Notes: generated from the sequence alone by a model not told the origin. Counted from the stretch's first letter, positions 35,272 through 46,574 are shown. The stretch: 64,000 bases of DNA from Thozetella sp. PMI_491 (GCA_021432635.1 MU270057.1:186001-250000); one strand, 5' to 3'. A program made the numbers and translations.

Positions 35272-37129
35272 ATGGAGCCTATGGAGGACCGAAAGAGCAC
35301 TCCAGAAAGGGGAAGGAGCCATGAAAAAGTCGAAATTGCAATACCAACCACCGGGAACGACAAGAAATACGTGTATATTGGCGGGATCAGACTATTTCTA
35401 GTCCTGAGTGCCCTCACTTTGGTCTATTTCTTGATTATGCTCGACAACACCATTCTCGCAACGGTAGCCATGATTCGTCTCCTCGGTCCTCTGTCTCTCT
35501 CTGGCTGACAAAGTTTCGGAAAATGACTAGGCAGTCCCCTACATAACGGACGAGTTCCACTCTCTTCTCGACGTAGGTTGGTATGGCAGCGCCTACCAGC
35601 TGACTTGCGCCGCCCTGCAGCCAATGACAGGCAAGATATACACGCGGCTGGATTCAAAATGGTTCTGGCTGGGATGCCTGATTTTGTTTGAGGCCGGCTC
35701 CGTCATCTGTGGAGCAGCGCGCTCCTCCAAGATGTTGATCGTAGGCAGAGCTGCTGCCGGCATGGGCGGCTCTGGCCTGCTCAACGGCGCCTTGATTATA
35801 CTCAACTCTTGCGTCCCACCAAGCAAGCAGCCGGCATTAATGGGAATTCTGATGGGCATTGGACAGCTTGGAATAGCAGCTGGCCCGTTGATAGGAGGCG
35901 CATTTACCCAATACGTGACTTGGCGCTGGTGCTTTTATGTCAACCTACCAATTGGCGGTGCTGTGGCCGCGGCGATCGCATTCATCCACATTCCCGATCA
36001 CTTGCAAAAGCCGAGGCTCGCGGATGCCTTTCGCAACGGTATTGTGGACTTCGACATTCCCGGATTTATCCTCTTCGCCCCGAGCGTCATCATGTTCTTC
36101 CTCGCGCTCCAGTACGGGGGAAACCAATTTGCGTGGAATAGCTCGATCGTCATTGGCCTCTTCGTCGGGTCTGGCGTCACCTTCCTAGCTTGGCTGATCT
36201 GGGATAGGCATGCTGGAGAAAAGGCCATGTTACCTCTCTCTATGATGAAGAAGCGCCTGGTATGGTCTTCGTGCATCTGTGGAAGCTTCATGGCCGGCTC
36301 TATTTTCGTCACGGCCTATTACCTTCCTATTTACTTCCAAGCTGTTCTAGGCCAAACTCCGTTCGAAAGCGGTGTCGACGTCTTGGCGAACATTGTCTCG
36401 CAGATGGCATTTGGTGTTGCCGCTGGAGGCGGAAGTAAGTTCAGCATCACCGCCATGGTTTCATATCCGACGCTAACTGCTGGTGGTTGTTATCACACAG
36501 TCCAAGCTTTGGGTTACTATACCCCATTTATGATCTTCGGCTCGGTTCTTAATGCTGTGGGATGCGGATTGCTAGGTCTTCTTACGATCGATACACCTTC
36601 TCGCGAATGGGTTGGATACCAAATCATATTTGGGATTGGCCGCGGCTTTGCCATGTCAGTTGTGAGTGACAGCTCCATAAAGCATGTCATGATTTTGACA
36701 AGTAGTACATCTCGTTAGTAACGCTTGGAGCAGCCCTTTCTCGCCGTCCAGAACAGGCTACCGAAGGAGCAGATCCCCGCGGCCATGTCGATGCTTGCTT
36801 TCCTGTCCAACCTGAGTGCGGCAGTAATGATTGTACTATCGCAGACGATCTTCACCAATGGTCTCACTGAGCTTATTCCGCACTATGCACCTGGTGTCTC
36901 CAGTGATGTGGTTATCGCTGCCGGGTCAACTAATGTCCGAAACATCATACCACCGGATGCTTTGCCTGGTGTTCTTCTAGCTTACGCGAAGAGCCTTGCT
37001 AGAGTCTGGTACTTCTGTGCGGGTATTGCGGTTCCGTCCTTCATATTCTCCTGGTGTCTGGGATGGGATAATATAAAGCAGAAGCCAAAAGCGGCCGAAA
37101 ACACGGATCGTGGAATTCCAGCCGTATAG
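35272..37129 (+). CDS. MFS exporter, DHA2 (14-helix) family
   Basis: Proton antiporter of the drug or mycotoxin efflux type. Exons 35272-35463, 35531-36434, 36501-36661 and 36734-37129 give 550 residues. After a hydrophilic N-terminus, helix 1 ends with the family motif LIMLDNTILATAVPYITDEF. It continues with VGWYGSAYQLTCAALQP, the long GRAAAGMGGSGLLNGAL and the DHA2 signature GPLIGGAFTQYVTWRWCFYV with NLPIGG. The last intron is best ended at 36733, giving GFAMSVPFLAVQNRLPKEQ; an AG closer to the donor would introduce a stop. It may export the product of the divergent O-methyltransferase or protect against it. Confidence 0.9.
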
Positions 37130-39009
37130 AGAGGTCAACGGCGCGAGTCTGGAAATTCTTGTCAAAATTTTGAGCTAGGCCTCGTATGCCGGCGAAGCAT
37201 CGCAAGTAGTAGAAGCTGGCATTTGGTCCAGACTTCCTTAGAACAGGGTTTTTGATCATTTAGCTTCCTCTTGAAGGAATGTAAAACTAAAGTTTGTAAT
37301 TCTATTTCCCCCTGGGTTTCTGAATAGTGGCCGACTACTTTGATTAGCAAAGTCTATGTTTTCCCGGCGTAGGCCTCAGAGCTTTACCCCGGCTCCGTTC
37401 AACTGATATGACTAAATAATGCAGCTTTACCATCAGAATCCGGGTAGAGTAGTTGTTTAGGTAGGAAAACCATTCTCGTTTCCTAAATTGCTACAGGAAC
37501 AAGCAGATGTCTTCATAGCCCTCGAAGCTCAGTTTTCAAGAACAGGCGTAGTGTGGCGGCTGGATTCCCCATGATGCAGCAGATGGAGATAAATTTGTTG
37601 TGAAGGGATTATTTCTGCAAGTATCCCAGGAGAACCTCAAAGCCACACATTCTAGGCAGAAGCGCGGGCAGTTGCGGAGGTATTTTGCCCGTTGATCAAG
37701 CAAAGAAATCTGGCAGTCGCACGTCTTGGCCAATATTATTCTTCTCAATTGCGTCCTCCGGCACCGAATGGGAAAGAAGGATAGTGCAGATTGTGAGTAA
37801 GCGCAAGGTCAGCTATTCATGCAGGTGGGTAGGCTGGGTCCGCCCCAATGTGGGGGTGGCGGGAGACCGATCCCTCATGCATGTCGGTGCTGGATTGCTA
37901 CCCAAACAAGCCAGCCTGAAACTGAAAAATAGATGTTCATGCTCGACTTGCTTCCAACAAGTGAAGCTGAAACGTAAATTGGCGCGATCAGACCAGCCGG
38001 CGCTGGCGACCTTTTACTCGAACATGACTTTCCAACCCAGACAATGCGGGCATTTGAACTGCCGCCTCACCCGCTTTGCTTTTCCGCCTTGTTTGCACAG
38101 CCCAGCTTGTATCGCATCCCGAGCACGTGATCATGTTCTTCTCGCAGGTCAAGACCACGAGGATGGCTGGGCTCTAGGCCACTGAGAATCGCAACGACTC
38201 AATCGTCGAGAGAGAGAGGAGGCGGACGGGGGGATGCGCAAAGAGTGCTGTCGCCGACGCCTATACCGGACCATGCCTACCGGCCTTGTCTCGTGTGCCA
38301 ATTTGGTTCTATTGGATTTTGTTCCATTGCGTGGTCGAGTTGTCTCTGTCGCCGTACGACAAAGACGCGTAGGCAGTGTCGCGTGTTTTCGCCGCCAACA
38401 ACTCGCCCTGCGGCCAGGGAATACCAGCCACTTATATAGAGCAAGCATTCCGGCTCGTACCGGGCTTATCATCCGTAGCCGGCATCGCTAGAATGCCCCT
38501 GTAGCCCAAGCCAGAACATAAGCAAGGCTATATATGGACACACTTATATAATCGATTAGGGATGTACTTTTGGGAGCCTTGGCTGGCTTGGAACCCGCTG
38601 ACGCTAAGTCCCCTTGGAGCCCTGGCCATGCCATGGATGTCAAGCTTCCATTGCCTGCCTAGCTTGGCTGGGTAGGCTTGGTTGGGGTGATCCCACAGCT
38701 GCGGCTGCGGGTGGGTGCGGCTGACATGGACTCCATAATAGCGGGTGGGCTAGGCAGCTTTAGGATGTCATGCGCCAATCAAGACACCGTCTTTGGCTTC
38801 GCGACACACCACAGGCTATGAGTGGGCACGGCCGCTGTCATCAACCCCGCCCTTGAGCAAAATCGCACTTTCGGCCGCCCGCTACACAGCCTCCTCCCGT
38901 TGCATCTCTTTGTTTTTTGGTGCCCGGCGCATTTGCGCATTTGGCAACGAAATGACTTAGCACGGCGGCCCACGATGATTTTTCGACGACAGATGCCCGC
39001 CGCCAGATC
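37130..39009. other. Intergenic region
   Basis: Nearly 1.9 kb without a supported gene. A 166-codon frame at 37685-38185 starts at TTG and shows no domain. The section 38560-38760 is G-rich and mildly repetitive (TTGGCTGG-like words). The promoter of the ankyrin gene is at the right end. Confidence 0.4.
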
Positions 39010-41724
39010 ATGCCATCTACGAAAAACACCGGACCGGGCTTGTACGAAGGTCCGCCGACATCGTCGTCGTCAGCAAGTCTGATGCTCCACAACCCCCACC
39101 TGCAGCCTGTTCCGCCGGCCCAACTCTCGTCGGAAGGCTTTCCCATCCGCCCGAGGCCAGCAGAGCTTTTGGCATCGACACCGGGGCCGTCATACTCGGA
39201 TGGCTTAGACGAGTACGCAAACTTCCTGGTCGGCGGTGCATCCCTTGGGCCACCGGCGAAGGCGCGGGCCTCATTCACCGCTCCTCTACCCTCACATAGC
39301 AAATCCAATGATCGGCCCGCGCCCATCGCGCAAACGACACCGCAGGAGCGCCGCCGGGGCAACGAGGACTACGGTACTCGTCCTTCTTCCTTCTACGATG
39401 GCCGTCTCGCGCCCGGCCAGCGTGCTGTAGTCTCGCAAGACTCCTCGAGAATCACTTCGCATCCGGCACCCTTGTCCAGTGCTGACCTTCAGCCGTATTC
39501 TGTGCAATATCCTCCCAGAAGCCAACACGCCCAGTATGTCCCCCAGAATAATATAATGGATCAGCAATCCCTCCTGGCCGAAGAGAGAAACGATAGAACA
39601 GAGGTATCTTCGATAGCCTCGACGCCCAGGTCGTTTCCATACGCCGTCTCGTCATTCAGAGAGAAGGGCGGTAGGTTGAGCTTTCTGTCGAATGATGCCG
39701 CTTCAGGATATTCTCTCGAAATTTCGGAGCCATCCCCACGCCTTCCACCTTCAAACGATGCACCCCCTCGAAATGATGGACGCTCTCTACCGTCAAAGAG
39801 CCGCGAGAACAGTGACCAGGGCCTGCCTTTGCCAGATGCGATATCATATGAGTTGCCATCATCACCGAGGTCACCTAGCGTCCGCGACATGGAAGAGATA
39901 GAGCGCCGAGAGTTAGTAAGGACGAAAGAGAGTTTAAACAAAAGGTTAAGCTCCATCATGGCTAAGGTGGTGCGGGGCTCTAATGACGAGAGGCGCACCG
40001 TCATTCTCGCAGATGTGCTGGAGGACGTTGCCGCAGAGGGCAATTTAGGGCTTGTGTTAGCTGCTTTGACGAAAGGTGCTGACCCTCAGTGGCGCCGGGT
40101 AGCTGAGCGCGAACCGCACAAAGCCCTGCAGCTTGCGGCGAAAGGCGGCCATGCTCGGGTGGTACACGAGCTTCTAGAACGGGGCGCGCAGTTCGGCATC
40201 GCACCTGAGTCAAAAAAAGGAAAAGATGGCGAGTACTATGCAACACCCACCGCATCGCACGACCGCCTCATTCGACCTATGGATGCGGCCCTCCTCAGAG
40301 CCACGCGAAATGGCCACATGGAACTCGCATGGGTGCTAATAGAGAAGCATGGCGCAGATGCACATGTCCACGCGTTCCTCCACACCGGGAACAGCGACCA
40401 ACCCGAGGATGACGACATCGTCGAGACGACTTCCTTCGTTTCGGCAATCTCTCAGCACCGCACAAACAGAGACGCGCTTGATCTTCTCGCCCGCATCGAG
40501 GCATCAGGAAAACTACATGCCGGTTGGATTTCCCATGCACTCAGACACCCTCCCAAGCCAGCCTCGGCCGGGGAGCTTGACACTCAGAAGAACCCATCTG
40601 GGAGAATAGAGCACATGTCCCCCATCGACTACTTCACCTATGTGGCCTGGTCCCGGGCTCTCGAGATCGTGCTACGAAGCGTTCCACATGGATCCAGGGT
40701 CTTTGACCCCAGCGGGTTGCCAGGCGATAGCAACTGGGCGCCATCTGCCGTTGCACACATGACCTGGATGAACTGGAAACACCGCGCAGCCTCGACCTAT
40801 CGCATCTTAATGCTGCTCATGGATAAAGGCGCGAACATAAACCGCGTTTCATACTCGATCGATCATGTGCCGCACCACCCCTTGTATCATGCCATCATCG
40901 GCGGCTCGCTCAAAGGCACGCTCGCTCTCTTAGATGCTTACCCAGACATGCTGTTATCAACCTACAATACCGTCTACCGCCCCGAGGAGTCGCACTATTA
41001 TTCAGCCCTCGGTCTTGCCCTCTTCTACGGACAGTGGGTGATCGCCCAGGCCCTATGTGGACGGAACGGTGCATTTGCGAACAGGGCCTTCGAAAAGGTT
41101 ACCGAACGCGGCACTGCTTCCCTAGACTACGTGGACATTGCGTTATCAGGGGCCGGCAAGGATAAAAGCCCCCCAAACATAGTACTGGATCTACTCTTGC
41201 GGCGTAACCCGCCGCTCGAGCGGCTGTGCTCTGCCCTACGGAGATCAGCAGGGAGCAGACAAAGGACTGCTACACACATGATATTGTCACACTATGCCTC
41301 TCGCATTCAGGACAGGAGCCTGCAGATATACGATACCTCACACAGGGCCAACTTGGTCAGAACCCTAATCCTATCACCGTGTCCTGTGGAGCCGGACTTT
41401 TCAGATCGCCAGCAATTTGTGCAAGCTGAGCGGACGTATACGGAGATTGTGGACGACGTGACGAACTTTTGCTTGAAACGCCGAGTTACATTAGCGCCCT
41501 CGCGCTTGCTATGCGATTGCATCGAACACCTGAACCCTACAATTTTGCAACGACTAGTTGCCACAGGCATTTTGGACTTTTCTTCCTTCTCCAGGTCTTT
41601 TTATCTGGAAGGGGTGGGAGAAGTGCAGCCTTTAGTACATGTCAGCCAGGTTTGGGAGAAGCAAAAGCACAACAAATCGAATGAGGCTAGATATTCCCGT
41701 TTGTGTCGGCTCCTGGCCGGCTAA
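39010..41724 (+). CDS. Ankyrin-repeat protein with long disordered N-terminus
   Basis: Function unknown. One uninterrupted exon of 904 residues from an ATG. The first 290 or so residues are rich in Ser, Pro, Gly and Arg and look disordered. A charged helix follows (EEIERRELVRTKESLNKRL). Ankyrin-like repeats then appear: about 335-365 (AEGNLGLVLAALTKGADPQW), 370-398 (ALQLAAKGGHARVVHELLER) and 423-453 (AALLRATRNGHMELAWVLIE). Weaker ones lie near 595-650 (LMLLMDKGANINR, LYHAIIGGSLKGTLALLD). No catalytic domain is visible. Ankyrin arrays bind proteins; with a NACHT and a HET gene in the same 20 kb, a role in recognition or signalling is possible but unproven. Confidence 0.82.
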   Translation: MPSTKNTGPGLYEGPPTSSSSASLMLHNPHLQPVPPAQLSSEGFPIRPRPAELLASTPGPSYSDGLDEYANFLVGGASLGPPAKARASFTAPLPSHSKSNDRPAPIAQTTPQERRRGNEDYGTRPSSFYDGRLAPGQRAVVSQDSSRITSHPAPLSSADLQPYSVQYPPRSQHAQYVPQNNIMDQQSLLAEERNDRTEVSSIASTPRSFPYAVSSFREKGGRLSFLSNDAASGYSLEISEPSPRLPPSNDAPPRNDGRSLPSKSRENSDQGLPLPDAISYELPSSPRSPSVRDMEEIERRELVRTKESLNKRLSSIMAKVVRGSNDERRTVILADVLEDVAAEGNLGLVLAALTKGADPQWRRVAEREPHKALQLAAKGGHARVVHELLERGAQFGIAPESKKGKDGEYYATPTASHDRLIRPMDAALLRATRNGHMELAWVLIEKHGADAHVHAFLHTGNSDQPEDDDIVETTSFVSAISQHRTNRDALDLLARIEASGKLHAGWISHALRHPPKPASAGELDTQKNPSGRIEHMSPIDYFTYVAWSRALEIVLRSVPHGSRVFDPSGLPGDSNWAPSAVAHMTWMNWKHRAASTYRILMLLMDKGANINRVSYSIDHVPHHPLYHAIIGGSLKGTLALLDAYPDMLLSTYNTVYRPEESHYYSALGLALFYGQWVIAQALCGRNGAFANRAFEKVTERGTASLDYVDIALSGAGKDKSPPNIVLDLLLRRNPPLERLCSALRRSAGSRQRTATHMILSHYASRIQDRSLQIYDTSHRANLVRTLILSPCPVEPDFSDRQQFVQAERTYTEIVDDVTNFCLKRRVTLAPSRLLCDCIEHLNPTILQRLVATGILDFSSFSRSFYLEGVGEVQPLVHVSQVWEKQKHNKSNEARYSRLCRLLAG

Positions 41725-43021
41725 AACCATACAGGATTGGAGTCGTGGCGTATGGAACTTCAGGATGATTGTATATACCCCTGCCATGCTTATACCAATT
41801 TAAACCAATACCCGAGTGCCATGGTCGAGCCCACCTCTGAGCTTCGGTGGTGTGCTTGTGTGTCCATCTCACGCACACTGGTTTGTAGAATACGAGAGCT
41901 AATAGGAGAAGACAGCACCATTATAGAATTCCTCGGTATACTTCCTATCATTCTTGCCCACTGTAGATCCAAAATGGTAGCGGGTGAATGATATATCGCT
42001 TGAAGCATTGCAGACCGTCCTTTGACCATCAGCAGATAAGGGTGCGCATTGAAGAATGCGGCGCCACGGGCCAGAACAAAAAAGTAATGCCCGGCTACGT
42101 TAATAGTACCACAAGATATTTTACACCTACAAGTGCCTGCACTGGTGTTTTGGGTTCCGATAATGGAAGTCCAAAGCCTCCATTTCTGGAACCCCAACAC
42201 ACCCCTCGTAAGTATTTCTAGTGCTAGAATTATCCAAATCTCTATTATTTTATACTCTTACTATTGCTTATATATTAAAAGAGTTAGTATATAGTTTTAG
42301 GTTGTTTTATAGTATTTTTATATAGTATAACTATTTTATATAAGAGGTAGCTGTTATATAGAATTATAGATGCTTTTAGGTATGTAGTTACTTTTACTTA
42401 TATAGATGTCGAGAGTGTGATTAGATGCTAGGCGGATGTTGAGATAGGAGTATTACAGTGAGGAAATAACAGTATTTATGCTGGGTAAACATTTCCTACA
42501 GACTACACAATGTTACCGTACTATACCTCGTTGGGGCAGAGGCGTCGACACTGATAGGGAGCTTAGAGGTTTAATATTTGGTGTTCTCGAGTCACTGCAG
42601 TTAGATCCGGAGGTCTTAACATTAAGCCACTATTAGGGCGTTGGATCGCGTCGAAATACGCCTTAGACGATTCGCCTCGCCTGCTCGGAATTCAAGCCGA
42701 CTCTTGGCCATGAATGTTGACTTGTGCGGTGCGAGTTTCCATAATTATGTCCTTTCTAAGGTTTGATACGAGGCCGCCAACTGCGCGCTGAAACCATAGC
42801 GATGAGATCTCTAGGCATTTTGTATGGTAGATCTTATTGCTTTTCCTTTTTTACAACGTGTAGTGGAACAGTTTCGTCGGGTATCGGGACCCCGCACTGT
42901 AGTTTAAGCACATTGCAATTAATTCCCCGCATGCAGGCACATCTCCCCGCCCCCTTGGTTCCCTCAGGCTTCAAGAGTCCCGAGTCACCTTCACGCGGGA
43001 CCCCCAAAGACTTCATACGCC
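41725..43021. other. Intergenic region with an AT-rich patch
   Basis: No gene is supported. The stretch 42225-42440 is strongly AT- and TA-rich and is listed separately. The right end is the promoter of the HET gene. Confidence 0.5.
42225..42440. repeat. AT-rich, TA-dinucleotide-rich island
   Basis: About 215 bp dominated by TA-rich words (TATATAG, TTTTATA), in sharp contrast to its GC-balanced neighbours. This composition is typical of RIP-mutated repeat remnants in Pezizomycotina, but no parent element is visible. Confidence 0.4.
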
Positions 43022-45418
43022 ATGGGAGGACAGAAAACAAAGACGTTGCCAGACACCGGCGCAGGAGATCCAAGGCAGCCATCGGGTCCCGCCGCACCAC
43101 ACCACCTTACCTGCGACGTTTGCACCACCATTCTACAAGCATTCGCCTGGCCCGCCTCTGAGTCCTTCGAAGGCGCGCTTGGCATAGTGCAGGATCTTCT
43201 CGCGTCCTCCTGTCCTCATACCCAACTTATCCGCTGGGCTTCGCAAATATGGTCGGGCAGTGGGGACATCATCCACGTCAGCAGAGACAAAGACTCAACA
43301 CACTCAGAGCTGCGGCACTACATCGAGAGGGAAGGCCTCTCGGCCGTGAGATATAGTCCCGGGTTTGGGCTCTTAGCCCGTCCGGACAACAAAGACCATC
43401 CCGGCCGCGTTTGTGTAGTCAACCCTGAGTGGGTCAACGCGGCGATTGCGCGGGATTGGCTATCTCGGTGCGAGGCGGAGCACGGGCGCCGGTGCGCGAT
43501 GCACAGGATCACGAACCTTGACGGACGGCGCCCGCGATGGCTGATTGACGTCGTTGATGGATGCATCCGTTCTGGGGCTCCCACCCTTGGCGACTCGCAG
43601 CTGCCCTATCTCACACTCTCCTACACCTGGGGCAGGACGGCCACTTTGCAAGCAAAGCGCAGCAACTTTGCACAGCTCCAGCAGCCGGGCGTGTTATTTC
43701 GGGGCGGCATGAACGCTCAGATGCCCCAGACCATTCGCGACGCAATGGGGATCACCAAGGCTATCGGCTACCGGTTCTTGTGGGTCGACAGCCTGTGCAT
43801 CCAACAAGACGCACGAGACGAGATGGCCGACGAGCTGGCCGCCATGCACCTGATCTATGCCAACTCGGCGCTGTGTATCGTGGCGGAAGCAGGTGCGAAT
43901 GCCGAGTACGGACTGCGAGGCTTCCCCGGCGTGTCTTCGTCTGGTCGCCACGCCGGGCAGGTCATCATGCCTCTCGCCGACGGCGAGCAGGTAGCGAGCT
44001 TGGACTCGATGTCCCGTGAGGGCGAACGCAAGGAGGGTCTTGCGTACCATTCCCGGATGTGGACGTTCCAGGAATACCTCTTCGCGAAACGCCGCCTAGT
44101 CTTTGCCCAGGGTCCGCTCGAGTGGCACTGCAACAGCGCGTCGTGGCGCGAGGATCTGATCGGTCTGGCACGGCGCACGGCCAGCTACGGAAGTTGGGAG
44201 AACACGGAGAAATGGCTGCTCTCTCCCTCGCCGCTGCTCAGCAACATGAACGATTTGATCGAGAACTTTAACCACCGGCTCCTATCCTACCCAGAAGACG
44301 TGCCGCGGGCCTTTGCGGGCACCCAAACATTGCTACATCGGACTTTCCCGGGAGGCCTACTCCTGGGCCTGCCCGAATTCTGGTTCGACATCGCCCTATG
44401 GTGGCTGGGCGATTCCCGCTGTCGGAGGAGGCCGGCTTCGGCCACCGACCCAGATCTTGCCTTACCCAGTTGGTCATGGATGGGCTGGCAAGAAGGCGAG
44501 ATCTTCTTCCCCGGCGACGTCGAGTTTACCCAAGCAGGTGCACGGGAGGAATATGCGTTCACGGCGCCAGTCACAACCTGGTATGCCATTGGCGATCCGA
44601 AACACCCTCCAAGCCAGAGAAGGAAGATAGCTAGCGCCTGGAGCGCTTACAAAGACTTGGCTAGAAAGACCGGCAGCGGACATGACCTACCGGATGGATG
44701 GACGGCCGAGCCTGTTACTCTTCCCTCGCATTCTCCGCTGCGGTGTCCTAAGTCGCCGCCCTCATATGGCTTCTTCCATGAGTCGACTTCCCGAGATAAT
44801 ACTAACAGGTTCTGGTATCCCCTTCCCGCGGTTTCCCATAATCAAGCCCCGTCTACGGGCGTGGAGCTACCTCCTCAGACGCGGTACTTGGCGTGCAAAA
44901 CGACGCGTGCATTCCTTTACGCGTCTTCAGATATGGTTAAGTTGTTTCTTCGAAGATCAAGGTTTCAAGTTCTGAGAGACAGCAGCGGCGCGTTCGCGGG
45001 CGTGCTGAACCTGCACGAGGAGTCCGACGACGAACAAGATCTATTGGCTCCTATAATTCCTGCTTCGACGTCAGAGGGCACAGGACAAGGAACACGAGTC
45101 GAGCTCGTTGCGATTCTGAAGGGATGGACAGATGCGTTCAGCCATCCTTACGATATTCTGAACGGTGAGGCGATCGAGCATTCATGGGACCCGCACTGGC
45201 ATGGCCGAGCCGAAGAGAGCGGCTCCGGTTCCCCTAGTTATGTGGATGAGAACAAGGAGGCGTGGGATGCGCTGCGAGATACCAAAGACGATTGCTACTA
45301 TGCTCTGTGGATTGAATGGCGGGGCGGAGTTGCTTATAGGAAAGGAACTGGCGTCGTCGTCGCGCAAAGGTGGGACGAGGCTAGGGAAGAAAGCCTCGTG
45401 GATCTCGTTCTGGGCTAG
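43022..45418 (+). CDS. HET-domain (heterokaryon incompatibility) protein
   Basis: Putative effector of programmed cell death after fusion of unlike strains. One exon of 798 residues from an ATG. The HET domain spans roughly residues 195-360 with its three blocks: YLTLSYTWGRT, GYRFLWVDSLCIQQDARDE and HSRMWTFQEYLFAKRRLVF. The N-terminal 190 residues include a CDVC motif. The C-terminal 430 residues show a LPSWSWMGWQEGE segment, common after HET domains, then variable sequence. No NACHT, WD40 or other partner domain is fused to it. It is in the same orientation as the ankyrin gene 1.3 kb upstream. Confidence 0.93.
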   Translation: MGGQKTKTLPDTGAGDPRQPSGPAAPHHLTCDVCTTILQAFAWPASESFEGALGIVQDLLASSCPHTQLIRWASQIWSGSGDIIHVSRDKDSTHSELRHYIEREGLSAVRYSPGFGLLARPDNKDHPGRVCVVNPEWVNAAIARDWLSRCEAEHGRRCAMHRITNLDGRRPRWLIDVVDGCIRSGAPTLGDSQLPYLTLSYTWGRTATLQAKRSNFAQLQQPGVLFRGGMNAQMPQTIRDAMGITKAIGYRFLWVDSLCIQQDARDEMADELAAMHLIYANSALCIVAEAGANAEYGLRGFPGVSSSGRHAGQVIMPLADGEQVASLDSMSREGERKEGLAYHSRMWTFQEYLFAKRRLVFAQGPLEWHCNSASWREDLIGLARRTASYGSWENTEKWLLSPSPLLSNMNDLIENFNHRLLSYPEDVPRAFAGTQTLLHRTFPGGLLLGLPEFWFDIALWWLGDSRCRRRPASATDPDLALPSWSWMGWQEGEIFFPGDVEFTQAGAREEYAFTAPVTTWYAIGDPKHPPSQRRKIASAWSAYKDLARKTGSGHDLPDGWTAEPVTLPSHSPLRCPKSPPSYGFFHESTSRDNTNRFWYPLPAVSHNQAPSTGVELPPQTRYLACKTTRAFLYASSDMVKLFLRRSRFQVLRDSSGAFAGVLNLHEESDDEQDLLAPIIPASTSEGTGQGTRVELVAILKGWTDAFSHPYDILNGEAIEHSWDPHWHGRAEESGSGSPSYVDENKEAWDALRDTKDDCYYALWIEWRGGVAYRKGTGVVVAQRWDEAREESLVDLVLG

Positions 45419-46078
45419 CTTTGCCCCTATCCCATTTCGCTAGGTTTCTCCTTGTCGGCAGTTCATCAGTTCTATTGGTAGCTTCTAGGGGGATTAGAAC
45501 TTCGCAAAATGGACGGCCCAAGATTCCACTCAAGTGTTCTAGGCGGCCGAGGCAGCAACCTGACAACTCCTACAAGAGCGGCATCTACATTCATGGAATA
45601 AGCAAGTTCTCGTCAGTAAAAAGGATTATTCTATAAGTGGTTTAACAACTAGAGTTTTCAGTTGCCGACTGGAGTAGCTATCAACATACAACCCGCAAAG
45701 GAGCTGCTCCCAACAGTGGTTTTCGCTCCGTCCTAGCTCTATTTGGCCGTATAATGTACAGCCCTGCACCTAATATGCAAGGAGCTCTGCGCGGTTGCGC
45801 TTTTACACTGCCAGGGCCGAGTTCGCGTATACCTGGATCCGGCTGGCTGCACCGCAAGTCTGAGTGGTATTACCCTTGCAGCTCACGTCGCACTCGTTCG
45901 GGCTCCAACTCTTGGTGGCAGTTCTCGAGAGATTTGAACCATCGTAGCCTAGATCCAAGGGTCAGCTTATGTAGTCACTAAATGGATTAAGGGATGTTGT
46001 AAGGTGGTTAGATACGTATACTTATAACTCTACTTGGTTTTGAAGTAACGGTAACGACCTTGACTGATTCAAAAAGTT
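45419..46078. other. Intergenic region
   Basis: No gene or clear repeat is seen in this spacer. Confidence 0.4.
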
Positions 46079-46574
46079 ATGGGCGGCACGCTTTTAGTCA
46101 TCGGCGGCTCGAGAGCTCAGGGAATCCCCATCGTCTCTGGTGAGTCCTTGGTCAATTTTCGTGACTGCTGTATATACAAACATCAAGATGTTACTATGCC
46201 GTTTTCCTACCTCCATTGCCTAACCCGACATACCAGAATTTGTACAGCACGGCTACCTTGTCCGAGTATATACGAGAGACCCAAAATCTGTCAATTCGGA
46301 TCAGCTTGCTTCTATGTCCAATGTGACCCTAGCTGTAGGTGCAGTTGACGATGAAGTTGCTCTCAAAGAAGCATTCAAGGATGTCGATTATGCCTTTGTG
46401 AAGCTTATCCGCGATAAGTGGATAATAGCTTCCGAAGGGTTCGAGGAATTCGGCTTGGAGATCTGTAAACATAACAGCTGTGCACTCCTTCTCCAGCTAC
46501 ATGTCAGGATAGCGGTGGGTAACAATAAAAGACATCTTGGCGGCTGCTTAGATAGAATATATGCAATAATTTGA
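46079..46574 (+). pseudogene. NmrA-like NAD(P)-binding protein, truncated fragment
   Basis: N-terminal piece of an NmrA-type atypical short-chain dehydrogenase. Exons 46079-46139 and 46237-46574 join in frame. The dinucleotide motif is TLLVIGGSRAQGIPIVSEF, then HGYLVRVYTRDPKS, NVTLAVGAVDDEVALKEAF and DVDYAFVKL. After that the sequence stops resembling the family and ends after about 133 residues; intact members have roughly 300. The last third of the glycine motif reads GSRAQG rather than GSGAQG. It lies next to a MITE and tandem repeats, which suits decay of a copied gene. Confidence 0.72.

Noticed and set aside
34878-35417. 179-codon minus-strand frame
   Set aside because: It overlaps the start of the DHA2 exporter on the other strand and shows no family pattern.
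37685-38185. 166-codon plus-strand frame
   Set aside because: It starts at TTG rather than ATG and the translation resembles no protein family.
45905-45960. B-box-like GGTTCAAATC on the minus strand
   Set aside because: The flanking bases do not fold into D, anticodon and acceptor arms of a tRNA.
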